A DNA stretch of 64,000 nucleotides from Paragemmobacter straminiformis (GCF_014243445.1 NZ_JACLQD010000002.1:620001-684000); one strand, 5' to 3'. Positions 1 through 8,105 are shown, counted from the stretch's first letter. Notes: generated by a model not told the origin, from the sequence alone. Numbers and translations are program-made.

Positions 1-44
1 CCCTGCCCCGCGCGCCTAAATTCGGCTCAAAGAGGGAGACCGCA

Positions 45-281
45 ATGGCCGTTGACGCGCGCGATATCGAAAACCTTATCCGGGCCAGCTTTCCGAATGC
101 CAAGATCACGGTCGAGGGCGATGACGGGCAGCATTTCGCGGCGGAAGTGATCGATGCGAGTTTCAAGGGCATGAACCGTGTCCAGCAGCAGCGGGCGGTC
201 TATGCCGCGCTGAAGGGCAAGATGGATGGCGCGCATGGAGAGCTGCATGCGCTGGCGCTGACGACCAAGGCGCCGGAATGA
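45..281 (+). CDS. BolA family protein
   Basis: A 78-residue protein of the BolA/IbaG family: compact alpha/beta fold, with a helix near residues 5-15 ending in FPNAKI and a conserved late segment HGELHALAL. BolA proteins pair with monothiol CGFS glutaredoxins to handle Fe-S clusters, and grxD lies about 150 bases downstream on the same strand, which supports that role here. The ATG at 45 follows a purine-rich AGAGGGAGA. Whether this is the IbaG or the BolA subtype cannot be settled from sequence alone. Confidence 0.93.
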   Translation: MAVDARDIENLIRASFPNAKITVEGDDGQHFAAEVIDASFKGMNRVQQQRAVYAALKGKMDGAHGELHALALTTKAPE

Positions 282-285
282 ACGC

Positions 286-438
286 ATGGGGCGGAGCGGC
301 ATCTATGCCGAATGCCTGCGCTGGATAGGTGAGAATTGGGGAGTTGCCGCGATGCTTATCGCCTTTCCCCTGGTTGTCTGGGCCAGACTTTGGCCATATA
401 TCTTAACATTGAAACGTAAGTCCAAGGACGAGCCATGA
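286..438 (+). CDS. Small single-pass membrane protein between bolA and grxD
   Basis: A 50-codon open frame starts five bases after the bolA stop and ends in an ATGA overlap with grxD at 435-438. The product begins [13 protein letters not shown], has one hydrophobic segment (about residues 20-41, rich in V, A, L, I, F, W), and ends in a lysine-rich tail (LKRKSKDEP), as expected for a single-span inner-membrane protein with a cytoplasmic C-terminus. No Shine-Dalgarno sequence is evident; translation may be coupled to bolA. I do not recognise a family. The filling of the gap and the 4-base overlap argue for a real gene over a chance frame. Confidence 0.6.
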   Translation: MGRSGIYAECLRWIGENWGVAAMLIAFPLVVWARLWPYILTLKRKSKDEP

Positions 439-797
439 CCTCTGCGACAGACCAGATCCGCGAGACGATCGAAAAGAACGATGTCGTTCTGTTCATGAAG
501 GGCACCAAGATGATGCCGCAATGCGGGTTCTCGTCCCGCGTGGCGGGGGTGCTGAATTACATGGGCGTGAATTTCGCCGATGTGAACGTGCTGGCCGATG
601 CCGAAATCCGCCAAGGCATCAAGGATTTCAGCGACTGGCCGACCATTCCGCAGCTTTACGTCAAGGGCGAGTTCGTGGGCGGCTGCGATATCGTCACCGA
701 GATGACGCTTTCGGGCGAGCTCGACACGCTGTTCGAGACGAAGGGCGTGGCCTTTGACAAGGACGCGGCCGAAAAGATCAGGGCTGCAAACGGCTGA
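435..797 (+). CDS. grxD: Monothiol glutaredoxin, Grx4/GrxD family
   Basis: A 120-residue CGFS-type monothiol glutaredoxin. The active-site CGFS is at residues 30-33 after KGTKMMPQ; later come [19 protein letters not shown], with the cis-Pro (TIPQ) and the GG-D glutathione-binding motif. The family carries a glutathione-ligated [2Fe-2S] cluster with BolA partners and delivers clusters in the cytoplasm. The C-terminus is slightly longer than the usual 107-115 residues. It lies in a probable bolA-small ORF-grxD operon, with a strong hairpin terminator just after the stop. Confidence 0.96.
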   Translation: MTSATDQIRETIEKNDVVLFMKGTKMMPQCGFSSRVAGVLNYMGVNFADVNVLADAEIRQGIKDFSDWPTIPQLYVKGEFVGGCDIVTEMTLSGELDTLFETKGVAFDKDAAEKIRAANG

Positions 798-817
798 ACC
801 GCCGCCAAGCGCCGCAA

Positions 818-844
818 GAAAGCCCGCCTTGTGCGGGCTTTTTC
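818..844 (+). terminator. Rho-independent terminator after grxD (probably bidirectional)
   Basis: Arms AGCCCGC (821-827) and GCGGGCT (833-839) enclose a 5-base loop, followed by a T-run at 839-843. An A-rich stretch on the left (AAGAAA) gives a T-run on the other strand, so it could also end the convergent mliC transcript. Confidence 0.85.
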
Positions 845-1175
845 AGTTTTGCAGGGTGCAGCCCGACAAGAGCGGGACTTCGCTGCCCGCTTCGCCGTCT
901 TTCCAGTAAAGCGTGGCCGTATCGCCCTTGGTCCACCACACATAGGACGACCCGTCTGACGGCCAGCCGTAGCGCGCCCCCGAGGCGGCGGGTTCGGAAT
1001 AGAGCAGAATCTGGCTGCCCTCGACCACAAGCACGGCAAGCGACGGGTCGTCGCCGTTCACATAGACGACGGGCACGGTCACGCCACGGTCGCAGGCATA
1101 GCGCGCGGTGGTGGCCTGCGTTTCGGCATAGGCCGGTGCGGCAGCGACCACGAGGGCGAGAAGCGCCGCCTTCAC
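843..1175 (-). CDS. MliC-like secreted lysozyme inhibitor
   Basis: A 110-residue precursor with a signal peptide (KAALLALVVAAAPAYA, cleavage after about residue 17) and a small beta-rich domain. It contains YACDRGVTVPVVY near the mature N-terminus, a central GARYGWPSDGSSYVWWTKGDTATLYW, and a final GC. Cys28 and Cys106 are placed for the disulfide of the MliC/PliC (COG3895) fold. Family members bind the active site of c-type lysozymes in the periplasm. No lipobox is seen, so it is predicted to be soluble. It overlaps the end of zapA by 4 bases and is probably co-transcribed with it. Confidence 0.8.
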   Translation of the reverse strand: MKAALLALVVAAAPAYAETQATTARYACDRGVTVPVVYVNGDDPSLAVLVVEGSQILLYSEPAASGARYGWPSDGSSYVWWTKGDTATLYWKDGEAGSEVPLLSGCTLQN

Positions 1176-1543
1176 GCGCGGCGTTCCTCGATGCGGGCGG
1201 CAAGCGCCTCGGCACGGGCGGCGATTTCGGCCAGCGTCTCGCCCACCTGCGGCGGGATCACGGGAACCTCGATCCGCTGCGGTTCGGGCGTGGGGCGCTG
1301 TTCGAGTTCGGTCAGACGCGCCTTGAGGGTGCGGTTCTCATCCTCGACCGCTGCGGTCCGGTCGGCGAGCATCAGCCCCGCCATCAGAAGCAGGCGCGCT
1401 TCGGGCAGACGCCCCATGCTGGACAGAAGCGGCTGCGCTTCGGTGTCGAGCATGGCGGCGGCGGTCTGGAGGAAGTGTTCCTCGCCCGACTGGCAGGCGA
1501 CCTGGAAATTGCGGCCGCCAATGGTGATGGTCAGTTCGGGCAT
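1172..1543 (-). CDS. zapA: Cell division protein ZapA
   Basis: A 123-residue ZapA. The N-terminal globular part has the typical MPELTITIGGRNFQVAC start and a following EEHFLQTAAAMLD, then a long helix/coiled coil (residues 50-90, VEDENRTLKARLTELEQ) and a disordered tail. ZapA binds and cross-links FtsZ filaments at midcell. It follows the coiled-coil ZauP-like gene directly: the zauP stop and the zapA ATG share the bases at 1543. Confidence 0.93.
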   Translation of the reverse strand: MPELTITIGGRNFQVACQSGEEHFLQTAAAMLDTEAQPLLSSMGRLPEARLLLMAGLMLADRTAAVEDENRTLKARLTELEQRPTPEPQRIEVPVIPPQVGETLAEIAARAEALAARIEERRA

Positions 1544-2022
1544 CAGGACACCTCGGCAATCAGGGGATCGAGTTCGGCGATGATTTCATCGAGTTCGGCC
1601 ATTTCGGCAAAGCGGGTGACGCGGATCGATTCAAGCTCGGCCATCATGGCGCGGTTGATCTGGTCGGAGTCGGGAATCTTGTCGGCAGCGGCGCGGCGCA
1701 GGGCGCGCAGGTTCTCGCGCAGTTGCACCACGTTCTTGCGCATGCGCTGCATTTCCAGCCCCTGCACGTCGATCTGGCGCGTCAGCTTTTCGACGCGGGC
1801 TTCGAGTTCGCCCGGTGTGGCGGGGCGCGCTGCGGCCTTGGGGGCGGCGGCAAGCTGGGCGCGAAGGTCGGCGGTCTGCTGGCGTTCGGCGGCGAGTTCG
1901 GCTTTCAGGCGGGCGATTTCGGCGGATGCGGCCCCGTCTGCGGGGGCTGTTCCCTCGACTCCGGCGGCGATGCGCTGGAGGGCCGCGTTGATCCGGCGTT
2001 CGAACTCTGCCAGTTCCTGCAT
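1543..2022 (-). CDS. Coiled-coil ZauP-like protein (ZapA upstream protein)
   Basis: A 159-residue, almost wholly helical protein starting MQELAEFERRINAALQRI at the ATG at 2022, which is preceded by an AAAGG ribosome site; the frame is open further upstream without a likely start. A low-complexity A/P/G linker sits near residues 22-35. Coiled coil follows (AEIARLKAELAAERQQ) and then a second long helix ending ELDEIIAELDPLIAEVS. In Caulobacter the gene immediately upstream of zapA encodes ZauP, a coiled-coil partner that helps ZapA focus the Z-ring. Position and architecture match; sequence-level orthology is inference. Confidence 0.7.
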   Translation of the reverse strand: MQELAEFERRINAALQRIAAGVEGTAPADGAASAEIARLKAELAAERQQTADLRAQLAAAPKAAARPATPGELEARVEKLTRQIDVQGLEMQRMRKNVVQLRENLRALRRAAADKIPDSDQINRAMMAELESIRVTRFAEMAELDEIIAELDPLIAEVS

Positions 2023-2198
2023 GAAGTGACCTTTCGCAATGCCTGCGGTGCTTTCTTGCCGTCTGTTATCGCGGAGCCGTGCCGCCCTTGCCAGAGCCAA
2101 TTTGCGAATCGGCAGCAAGCCCCTAGCCGAGGATATTAACCTAAACTGGCAAGACGACAGCGGCCTTTGCAACCAAGGACTTGGCTTGTTTGCTTGAA

Positions 2199-2234
2199 CT
2201 TGCCGCATCTGCTGCTATTGAGCAGGCAAGTTTT
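2199..2234 (+). promoter_or_regulatory. Hairpin followed by T4 in the tkt leader
   Basis: CTTGC (2199-2203) pairs with GCAAG (2226-2230) and CTGCT with AGCAG inside it, leaving a 5-base bulge, followed by TTTT at 2231-2234. It ends about 30 bases before the tkt start codon and could be an attenuator or the end of a short leader RNA. The evidence is structure only. Confidence 0.3.
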
Positions 2235-2262
2235 CCGCAAGCTCTCAGACAGGACCACGGCC

Positions 2263-4278
2263 TTGGACATCCAAACCCTTCGCGACCGTCACCCGGATCA
2301 CTGGAAACGCGCCTGCGCCATCCGCACGCTGACGCTGGATGCGGTGGCTGCCGCCAATTCGGGCCATTCGGGCATGCCGATGGGCATGGCCGATGTGGCA
2401 ACCGTGCTGTTCGACAAGCACCTGCGCTTCGATCCCAAGGCACCGCGTTGGGCGGACCGGGACCGGTTCATCCTGTCGGCAGGCCACGGGTCGATGCTGA
2501 TCTATTCGCTGCTTTACCTGACCGGCTATGCCGATGTGACGTTGGAGCAGATCAAGAATTTCCGCCAGTGGGGCGCGATCACGGCGGGGCATCCGGAATT
2601 CGGCCATGTCGCCGGGGTCGAGACGACGACCGGACCGCTGGGTCAGGGCATTGCCAATGCCGTCGGTTTCGCCATTGCCGAAGAGAACCTGCGCGCGCGT
2701 TGGGGGGCGAAGATCGTCGATCACCACACCTATGTGATCGCGGGCGACGGTTGCCTGATGGAAGGCGTGAGCCAAGAGGCCATCGGGCTTGCGGGCAAGC
2801 AGAAGCTGAACCGCCTGATCGTGCTGTGGGATGACAATGGCATCACCATCGACGGCAAGGTTTCCATCGCCGATGTGACCGACCAGAAGGCGCGGTTTGC
2901 CGCGAGCGGCTGGAACGTGCTGGCCTGCGACGGGCATGACCCCGAGGATATCGACCGCGCCATCACGGCGGCGAAAAAGTCGGACAAGCCGACGATGATC
3001 GCCTGCAAGACGCATATCGCTCTGGGCCATGCGGCGCAGGATACGTCGAAAGGCCACGGCGCCCTGACGGACGCGGGCCAGATGGCGGCGGCAAAGGCGG
3101 CTTATGGCTGGGACTACGCGCCCTTTGAAATTCCGGCCGATGTGAAAGCGGGCTGGGAAGCGATGGGCAAGCGCGGCGCGGCGGCGCGGGCGGAATGGGA
3201 GGCGCGGCTTGCCGCCCTGTCGCCCGCCAAGCGGGCCGAATTCGCGCGGATCTTCGCGGGCACCGCTCCGGCAAAGCTGGCATCTGTAATCCGTGGCGTG
3301 AAGAAGGCGGCGGTCGAGGCTGCGCCGAAACTCGCCACCCGCGCGTCGTCGGAAAAGGTGCTGGCGGCGGTGAACCCCGTGATGCCCGAAACCATCGGCG
3401 GGTCGGCTGACCTCACGGGGTCGAACAACACCAAGACCGCCGATCTGGGCGTGTTCACCCCCGAGGATCGCAAGGGCCGTTACGTCTATTACGGGATCCG
3501 CGAACACGGGATGGCCGCCGCGATGAACGGCATGGCGCTGCATGGCGGCGTGCGGCCCTATGGCGGCACCTTTATGTGCTTTACCGATTATGCCCGCCCG
3601 TCGATGCGGCTTTCGGCGCTGATGGGGATTCCGGTCGTCTACGTCATGACGCATGATTCCATCGGTCTGGGCGAGGACGGGCCGACGCACCAGCCCGTCG
3701 AGCATCTGGCGATGAGCCGTGCGACGCCGAACACGCTGGTGATCCGCCCCGCCGATCTGGTGGAAACCGCCGAAGCCTGGGAAGTGGCGCTGACCGAGAC
3801 GAAGCGCCCGACCGTGCTGGCGCTGAGCCGCCAGAACCTGCCCGCCGTGCGCAAGACGCATACGAACACGAACATGGTCGCCAAAGGCGCCTATGTGCTG
3901 GCCGAGGCCGTTGCCAAGCGGCAGGTGATCCTGATCGCGACGGGGTCTGAGATCGAGATCGCGCTGAAGGCACGCGATGCGCTCGAGGCCGAAGGCATCG
4001 GCACGCGCGTCGTCTCGATGCCCTGCATGGAGTTGTTCGCAGCTCAGGACGAGGCCTATCGCCGCAAGGTCCTGCCCCCCGGCCCCGTGCGCGTGGCCAT
4101 CGAGGCGGGCGTGCGCCAAGGCTGGGACCGCTGGCTTCTGGGCCAAGGCGGGCGCGAGGCCAAGGCCGGGTTCGTCGGCATGTCGTCGTTCGGCGCTTCG
4201 GCCCCGATGGAGCGGCTGTACAAGGAATTCGGCATCACGGCAGAGAATGCCGTGGCTGTGGCGAAATCCATGCTGTGA
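2263..4278 (+). CDS. tkt: Transketolase
   Basis: A 671-residue ThDP enzyme that moves two-carbon ketol units between sugar phosphates in the pentose phosphate and Calvin cycles. The start chosen is TTG at 2263 with AGGA eight bases upstream, giving the N-terminus [14 protein letters not shown] typical of this order; the frame is open to 2167 but that extension looks non-coding. Visible motifs: [10 protein letters not shown], the ThDP/Mg motif [13 protein letters not shown] with the later DDN (about residue 163 on), and the catalytic Glu in [19 protein letters not shown] (near residue 412). It lies divergent from zauP-zapA and upstream of the gap genes. Confidence 0.95.
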   Translation: MDIQTLRDRHPDHWKRACAIRTLTLDAVAAANSGHSGMPMGMADVATVLFDKHLRFDPKAPRWADRDRFILSAGHGSMLIYSLLYLTGYADVTLEQIKNFRQWGAITAGHPEFGHVAGVETTTGPLGQGIANAVGFAIAEENLRARWGAKIVDHHTYVIAGDGCLMEGVSQEAIGLAGKQKLNRLIVLWDDNGITIDGKVSIADVTDQKARFAASGWNVLACDGHDPEDIDRAITAAKKSDKPTMIACKTHIALGHAAQDTSKGHGALTDAGQMAAAKAAYGWDYAPFEIPADVKAGWEAMGKRGAAARAEWEARLAALSPAKRAEFARIFAGTAPAKLASVIRGVKKAAVEAAPKLATRASSEKVLAAVNPVMPETIGGSADLTGSNNTKTADLGVFTPEDRKGRYVYYGIREHGMAAAMNGMALHGGVRPYGGTFMCFTDYARPSMRLSALMGIPVVYVMTHDSIGLGEDGPTHQPVEHLAMSRATPNTLVIRPADLVETAEAWEVALTETKRPTVLALSRQNLPAVRKTHTNTNMVAKGAYVLAEAVAKRQVILIATGSEIEIALKARDALEAEGIGTRVVSMPCMELFAAQDEAYRRKVLPPGPVRVAIEAGVRQGWDRWLLGQGGREAKAGFVGMSSFGASAPMERLYKEFGITAENAVAVAKSML

Positions 4279-4284
4279 CGGGGG

Positions 4285-4329
4285 GCAAAACTCTTTGAAG
4301 AGTTTTGCAATTTCCTTCGAAGGAAATTG
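4285..4329. repeat. Two adjacent palindromic hairpins (REP-like)
   Basis: GCAAAACTCTT (4285-4295) pairs with AAGAGTTTTGC (4298-4308), and CAATTTCCTT (4308-4317) with AAGGAAATTG (4320-4329). Both have 10-11-base perfect arms with only two bases between. From memory, this pair of palindromes recurs between genes in Rhodobacterales genomes. Confidence 0.6.
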
Positions 4330-4355
4330 GGCCGCGCTTAATGCGCGGCCTTTTT
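4330..4355 (+). terminator. Rho-independent terminator after tkt
   Basis: GGCCGCGC (4330-4337) and GCGCGGCC (4343-4350) with loop TTAAT, then T5. The right half overlaps the last codons of the convergent DUF808 gene. Confidence 0.85.
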
Positions 4356-5309
4356 CTTGCCGGTGACCGCCGCGATGGCGGGCCCGATGATGCGGGTGGC
4401 AACGGGGATCAGGATCAAGCCCAAAGCCACGCCGAAGATACCGTCGAGCGTTGCCGTCACGGCCCATGCGACAAGGCCCTGCGCCACGGGGACCGCATGG
4501 GCTGCGGCTTCGGCGGCGTGGTGGATTGTTTCATAAAGCCAAGGCCAGCCCAGCACCTCGAGCCCGTGGGTGATGATGTTGCCGCCGACCCAAAGCATCG
4601 CCGCCGTGCCGACGACCGACAGGAAGGCCATCAGCACCGGCATTCCCTTGACCAGACCGCGCCCGAAGGCGCGCCCTGCCCCCGTGCGGCCGTTCTTGGC
4701 AAGAAACAGCCCGATATCATCCATCTTCACGATCAGCGCCACCGCGCCATAGACGCCGACGGTGATGACCGTTCCGACGATGGCCAGTGTCAGCGCCTCG
4801 ATCCAGAAGGTCGAGTTGGGGATCGCGGCAAGGGCGATGGTCATGATCTCGGCCGAGAGGATGAAATCGGTCTTGATCGCCCCTGCGACCTTGTCCTCTT
4901 CCAGATGGGCGGGGTCTTTGGTGTCGAAGTCTTCTTCCACCGCCTCATCCGCGTGGGGAAGCATGGCGTGGAACAGTTTTTCCGCCCCCTCGAAGCAGAG
5001 ATAGGCCCCGCCCACCATGAGGAGCGGTGTGATCGCCCAAGGCGCGAAATTGGCAAGCAGAAGGGCGGCGGGCAGCAGAAGGACCAGTTTGTTCTTGAGC
5101 GAGCCGCGCGCGATTTTCCAGATGATCGGCAATTCGCGGTCGGCCTTGAAGCCGTGGACGTATTTCGGGGTGACGGCGGCATCGTCGATCACCACACCCG
5201 CTGCCTTGGCCCCTGCCTTGGCCGCGGCCCCGGCGATATCGTCGACCGAAGCCGCGGCCACTTTGGCGATGGCCGCCACATCGTCGAGAAGTGCGAGAAG
5301 TCCGCTCAT
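4338..5309 (-). CDS. DUF808 family membrane protein (YedI-like)
   Basis: A 323-residue member of the DUF808 (COG2354) family. The start at 5309 gives MSGLLALLDDVAAIAKVAAASVDDIAGAA, the family's characteristic N-terminus. After the charged segment KYVHGFKADRELPIIWKIARGSLKNK come roughly six to seven hydrophobic helices, including LLLPAALLLANFAPWAI, AEIMTIALAAI, ALTLAIVGTVITVGVYGAVALIV and a C-terminal pair. It is a predicted inner-membrane protein. The function of the family is unknown. It ends inside the tkt terminator and stands alone. Confidence 0.88.
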   Translation of the reverse strand: MSGLLALLDDVAAIAKVAAASVDDIAGAAAKAGAKAAGVVIDDAAVTPKYVHGFKADRELPIIWKIARGSLKNKLVLLLPAALLLANFAPWAITPLLMVGGAYLCFEGAEKLFHAMLPHADEAVEEDFDTKDPAHLEEDKVAGAIKTDFILSAEIMTIALAAIPNSTFWIEALTLAIVGTVITVGVYGAVALIVKMDDIGLFLAKNGRTGAGRAFGRGLVKGMPVLMAFLSVVGTAAMLWVGGNIITHGLEVLGWPWLYETIHHAAEAAAHAVPVAQGLVAWAVTATLDGIFGVALGLILIPVATRIIGPAIAAVTGKKKAAH

Positions 5310-5377
5310 GTTCACCGTTCCGAAATTGCCTGTGTTCCTACCTAGTGCAGAGCAATGGCTTTGCAAAGGCTTGGCCC

Positions 5378-5410
5378 TGTTAGCGCAAACCGTCGATGTT
5401 TGCGTTAACA
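5378..5410. promoter_or_regulatory. Paired LacI-type operator candidates upstream of gap1
   Basis: TGTTAGCGCAAACC (5378-5391) and TGTTTGCGTTAACA (5397-5410) both fit a palindrome of the form TGTTWRCGYWAACA with a central CG, the hallmark of LacI-family operators. Their centres are 19 bases apart, and the two are also inverted repeats of each other. They lie about 90-115 bases before the gap1 start. A related palindrome precedes gap2 (6696) and the DUF1127 gene (8023). Confidence 0.55.
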
Positions 5411-5495
5411 TATTGAAAATACATCGGTTTTGCACTTGCAGCACGGGTTTGAGCCGATAAGAGAAACGCGTCACCTACACAGGGAGAAGGCGCGC

Positions 5496-6500
5496 ATGAC
5501 CATCACCATCGGGATCAACGGCTTCGGTCGCATCGGGCGCTGCACGCTGGCGCATATCGCGGAATCGGGCCGCAACGACGTGCAGGTGGTGGCGATCAAT
5601 GCCACGGGGCCGATCGAGACGAATGCGCATCTGCTGAAATACGACTCGGTTCACGGGCGTTTTCCGGGGGTGGTCAAGGTGCATGACGGAGCGCTCGACC
5701 TTGGGCGCGGGCCGATCCGGGTGATGTCGAGCTATGATCCGGCGACGCTCGACTGGGAGGGCGTGGATGTGGTGCTGGAATGCACCGGCAAATTCAACGA
5801 CCGCGACCGCGCGGCGGTGCATCTGGGGCGCGGGGCCAAGCGGGTGCTGGTGTCGGCCCCGGCCAAGCGGGCGGACCGGACGGTGGTTTACGGCGTGAAC
5901 CATCGCGGGCTGACGGCCGAGCATTTGGTGGTGTCGAACGGGTCCTGCACGACGAACTGCCTTGCGCCGCTGGCCAAGGTGCTGAACGACGCCATCGGCA
6001 TCGAGTCGGGGATCATGACCACGATCCACAGCTACACGGGCGACCAGCCCACGCTGGACCGCCGCCACAACGACCTTTACCGCGCCCGCGCGGCGGCAAT
6101 GGCGATGATCCCGACATCGACCGGCGCGGCCAAGGCGATCGGCGAGGTGCTGCCCGAGCTGGCCGGCAAGCTGGACGGATCGGCCATCAGGGTGCCGACA
6201 CCGAATGTCAGCGCCGTGGACCTGACCTTCGTGGCGGGCAAGTCGGTGACGGTGCAGGACGTGAACGAGATCGTGCGCGAGGCGGCGGCCGGCTACATGG
6301 GCATGGTGCTGGCCTATGACCCAGAACCGAAAGTGTCGATCGACTTCAATCATACGCCGCAATCGTCTATCTTCGCGCCTGACCAGACCAAGGTGGTCGG
6401 TGGCCGCACCGTGCGCGTGCTGGCCTGGTATGACAACGAGTGGGGCTTTTCCTGCCGCATGGCCGACGTGGCCGGTGTGATGGGGCGGCTCCTCCAGTAA
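5496..6500 (+). CDS. gap: Glyceraldehyde-3-phosphate dehydrogenase, GapB-like copy
   Basis: A 334-residue phosphorylating GAPDH with Rossmann motif INGFGRIGR, catalytic Cys151 in [20 protein letters not shown], the phosphate-site STGAAKAIGEVLPEL, and the C-terminal WYDNEWG. The residue after VVAIN is Ala36-Thr37 where NAD-specific enzymes, including the second copy here, have Asp. As I recall it, Bacillus GapB, which prefers NADP and works in gluconeogenesis, has Ala-Ser at this place, so this copy is predicted to accept NADP. The ATG at 5496 follows AGGGAGAAGG. Confidence 0.93.
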   Translation: MTITIGINGFGRIGRCTLAHIAESGRNDVQVVAINATGPIETNAHLLKYDSVHGRFPGVVKVHDGALDLGRGPIRVMSSYDPATLDWEGVDVVLECTGKFNDRDRAAVHLGRGAKRVLVSAPAKRADRTVVYGVNHRGLTAEHLVVSNGSCTTNCLAPLAKVLNDAIGIESGIMTTIHSYTGDQPTLDRRHNDLYRARAAAMAMIPTSTGAAKAIGEVLPELAGKLDGSAIRVPTPNVSAVDLTFVAGKSVTVQDVNEIVREAAAGYMGMVLAYDPEPKVSIDFNHTPQSSIFAPDQTKVVGGRTVRVLAWYDNEWGFSCRMADVAGVMGRLLQ

Positions 6501-6511
6501 GCGGAGGTGTC

Positions 6512-6658
6512 GTGACCGACAGGATCGCACTTATCATAGGCGCGCTGGCAATCGGCGCGCTTTTGCTTGACCAGGCCCTGAATGGCGGGGCTGCGGGCTT
6601 CTTCCTGCTGCGAAAGCTGGCGGAGCTTATCTATTTCGTGTCATTCTGGCGGCATTAG
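6512..6658 (+). CDS. 48-residue membrane protein between the gap genes
   Basis: A GTG start at 6512, preceded by a good GCGGAGG site, opens a 48-codon frame beginning 11 bases after the gap1 stop. The product starts with Asp-Arg after the initiator and Thr and has a hydrophobic stretch IALIIGALAIGALLLDQAL, a short GG turn, and a second amphipathic/hydrophobic stretch ending AELIYFVSFWRH. This predicts one or two membrane segments. The RBS and close spacing make it a likely gene co-transcribed with gap1. The function is unknown. Confidence 0.68.
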   Translation: MTDRIALIIGALAIGALLLDQALNGGAAGFFLLRKLAELIYFVSFWRH

Positions 6659-6695
6659 CGACAGACTCGGGTTGAATTCCGACGCGTTCTGTCGA

Positions 6696-6709
6696 TGTTA
6701 GCGCTATCG
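6696..6709. promoter_or_regulatory. LacI-type operator candidate upstream of gap2
   Basis: TGTTAGCGCTATCG matches the TGTTAGCGCTAACA palindrome at 12 of 14 positions and lies 74 bases before the gap2 ATG. It is the same motif family as at 5378-5410 and 8023. Confidence 0.5.
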
Positions 6710-6782
6710 GGTGTGGCGAGATTCGCCACGGGGCATCGCCTGTGGCGCAGACCGCCAGAGGGACCAATCGGAAGGATACGCC

Positions 6783-7787
6783 ATGACCGTCAAAGTAGCC
6801 ATTAACGGGTTCGGCCGCATCGGGCGCAACGTGCTGCGCGGGATCATCGAATCGGGTCGCACCGATATCGAGGTGGTGGCGATCAACGATCTGGGTCCGG
6901 TGGAAACCAACGCCCATCTGTTGCGCTTCGATTCCGTGCATGGCCGCTTTCCGGCGACCGTGACCACGGGCGAGGACTGGATCGATGTGGGCCGCGGGCC
7001 GATGAAGGTGACCGCCATCCGCAACCCCGCCGACCTGCCCTGGGGCCATGTGGATATCGTGATGGAATGCACGGGCATCTTCACCAGCAAGGAAAAGTGC
7101 CTTGCCCATCTCGAGAACGGATCGAAGCGGGTGCTGATCTCGGCCCCCGGTGACGGTGCGGACAAGACCATCGTCTATGGCGTGAACCACGACACGCTGA
7201 CCAAGGACGATATCGTCGTCTCGAACGCCTCGTGCACGACCAACTGCCTGTCGCCTGTCGCCAAGGTGCTGAACGATGTGATCGGCATCGAAAAGGGGAT
7301 GATGACGACCATCCATTCCTACACCGGCGACCAGCCGACGCTGGATACGATGCACAAGGACCTGTATCGCGCCCGCGCGGCGGCCCTGAGCATGATCCCG
7401 ACCTCGACCGGAGCGGCCAAGGCCGTGGGGCTGGTGCTGCCCGAGCTGAAGGGCAAGCTTGACGGTTTCGCCATCCGCGTGCCGACGCCGAACGTGTCGG
7501 TCGTGGACCTGAAGTTCATCGCCAAGCGCGCGACCAGCGTCGAAGAGGTGAATGCCGCGATCAAGGCCGCGGCGACAAACGGGCCGCTCAAGGGCATTCT
7601 GGGCTATACCGAGTTCAAGAATGTCTCGTCGGACTTCAACCACGATCCGCATTCCTCGGTGTTCCATATGGACCAGACCAAGGTGATGGACGGAACCTTC
7701 GTGTCGATCCTGACGTGGTATGACAACGAATGGGGCTTCTCGAACCGCATGGCCGATACGGCCGTGGCGATGGGCAAGCTGATCTGA
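6783..7787 (+). CDS. gap: Glyceraldehyde-3-phosphate dehydrogenase, GapA-like copy
   Basis: A second 334-residue GAPDH, very similar to the first in length and motifs: INGFGRIGR, catalytic Cys151 in [42 protein letters not shown]. It keeps Asp36 after VVAIN, the residue that binds the adenosine ribose hydroxyls and favours NAD, so it is the likely glycolytic NAD-dependent enzyme. The start at 6783 has GGAAGG upstream. It is probably transcribed from its own promoter, because about 125 bases and an operator-like palindrome separate it from the small membrane gene. Confidence 0.94.
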   Translation: MTVKVAINGFGRIGRNVLRGIIESGRTDIEVVAINDLGPVETNAHLLRFDSVHGRFPATVTTGEDWIDVGRGPMKVTAIRNPADLPWGHVDIVMECTGIFTSKEKCLAHLENGSKRVLISAPGDGADKTIVYGVNHDTLTKDDIVVSNASCTTNCLSPVAKVLNDVIGIEKGMMTTIHSYTGDQPTLDTMHKDLYRARAAALSMIPTSTGAAKAVGLVLPELKGKLDGFAIRVPTPNVSVVDLKFIAKRATSVEEVNAAIKAAATNGPLKGILGYTEFKNVSSDFNHDPHSSVFHMDQTKVMDGTFVSILTWYDNEWGFSNRMADTAVAMGKLI

Positions 7788-7853
7788 TCCGGCACAAGGC
7801 CGGAAGTCCGGGGCGGGCGCTGGCAACGGCGTCCGCCCTTTGCATTGCGCGGG

Positions 7854-7963
7854 GCGATTTCCGGCGCGGAAATCGCAACGGAATTTGACGCAAATTCCGG
7901 AGGTTGACGCAAGCGCCCGGAAAATGCGCCATTTTCCGACGCGGAATTTGCGTCAAATTCCGC
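7854..7963. repeat. Array of four short hairpins with 5-base G...C loops
   Basis: Hairpins at 7854-7876, 7879-7899, 7918-7938 and 7941-7963 have perfect 8-9-base arms, and their loops read GGCGC, GACGC, GCGCC and GCGTC. Arms differ in sequence, but two share the GGAATTT core. The same design recurs at 45298-45410. Confidence 0.8.
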
Positions 7964-8022
7964 CCTGATATTTCCGCAAGACCTATGCGCTGAACGCATA
8001 GCGGCATCCATGCCTTGGGCGT

Positions 8023-8036
8023 TGTTAGCGCAACCA
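8023..8036. promoter_or_regulatory. LacI-type operator candidate upstream of the DUF1127 gene
   Basis: TGTTAGCGCAACCA matches TGTTAGCGCTAACA at 12 of 14 positions and lies 70 bases before the DUF1127 start codon. Confidence 0.45.
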
Positions 8037-8105
8037 TCCGCACCCATCTTCCAACCAAGCCGAAGGGACACCGAAAAGCCCTTGGCGATACAAAGGATTT
8101 GGAAA

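Larger units (their letters stand above)
7788..8105. other. Gene-free spacer with hairpin array and operator
   Basis: This 318-base spacer between gap2 and the DUF1127 gene holds the hairpin array at 7854-7963 and a LacI-type palindrome at 8023-8036. No supported coding frame was seen. Confidence 0.7.

Noticed and set aside
1100-2262. 6S RNA near zapA
   Set aside because: 6S RNA often follows zapA, but mliC overlaps zapA directly and no long imperfect stem with a central bubble was seen in the spacers.
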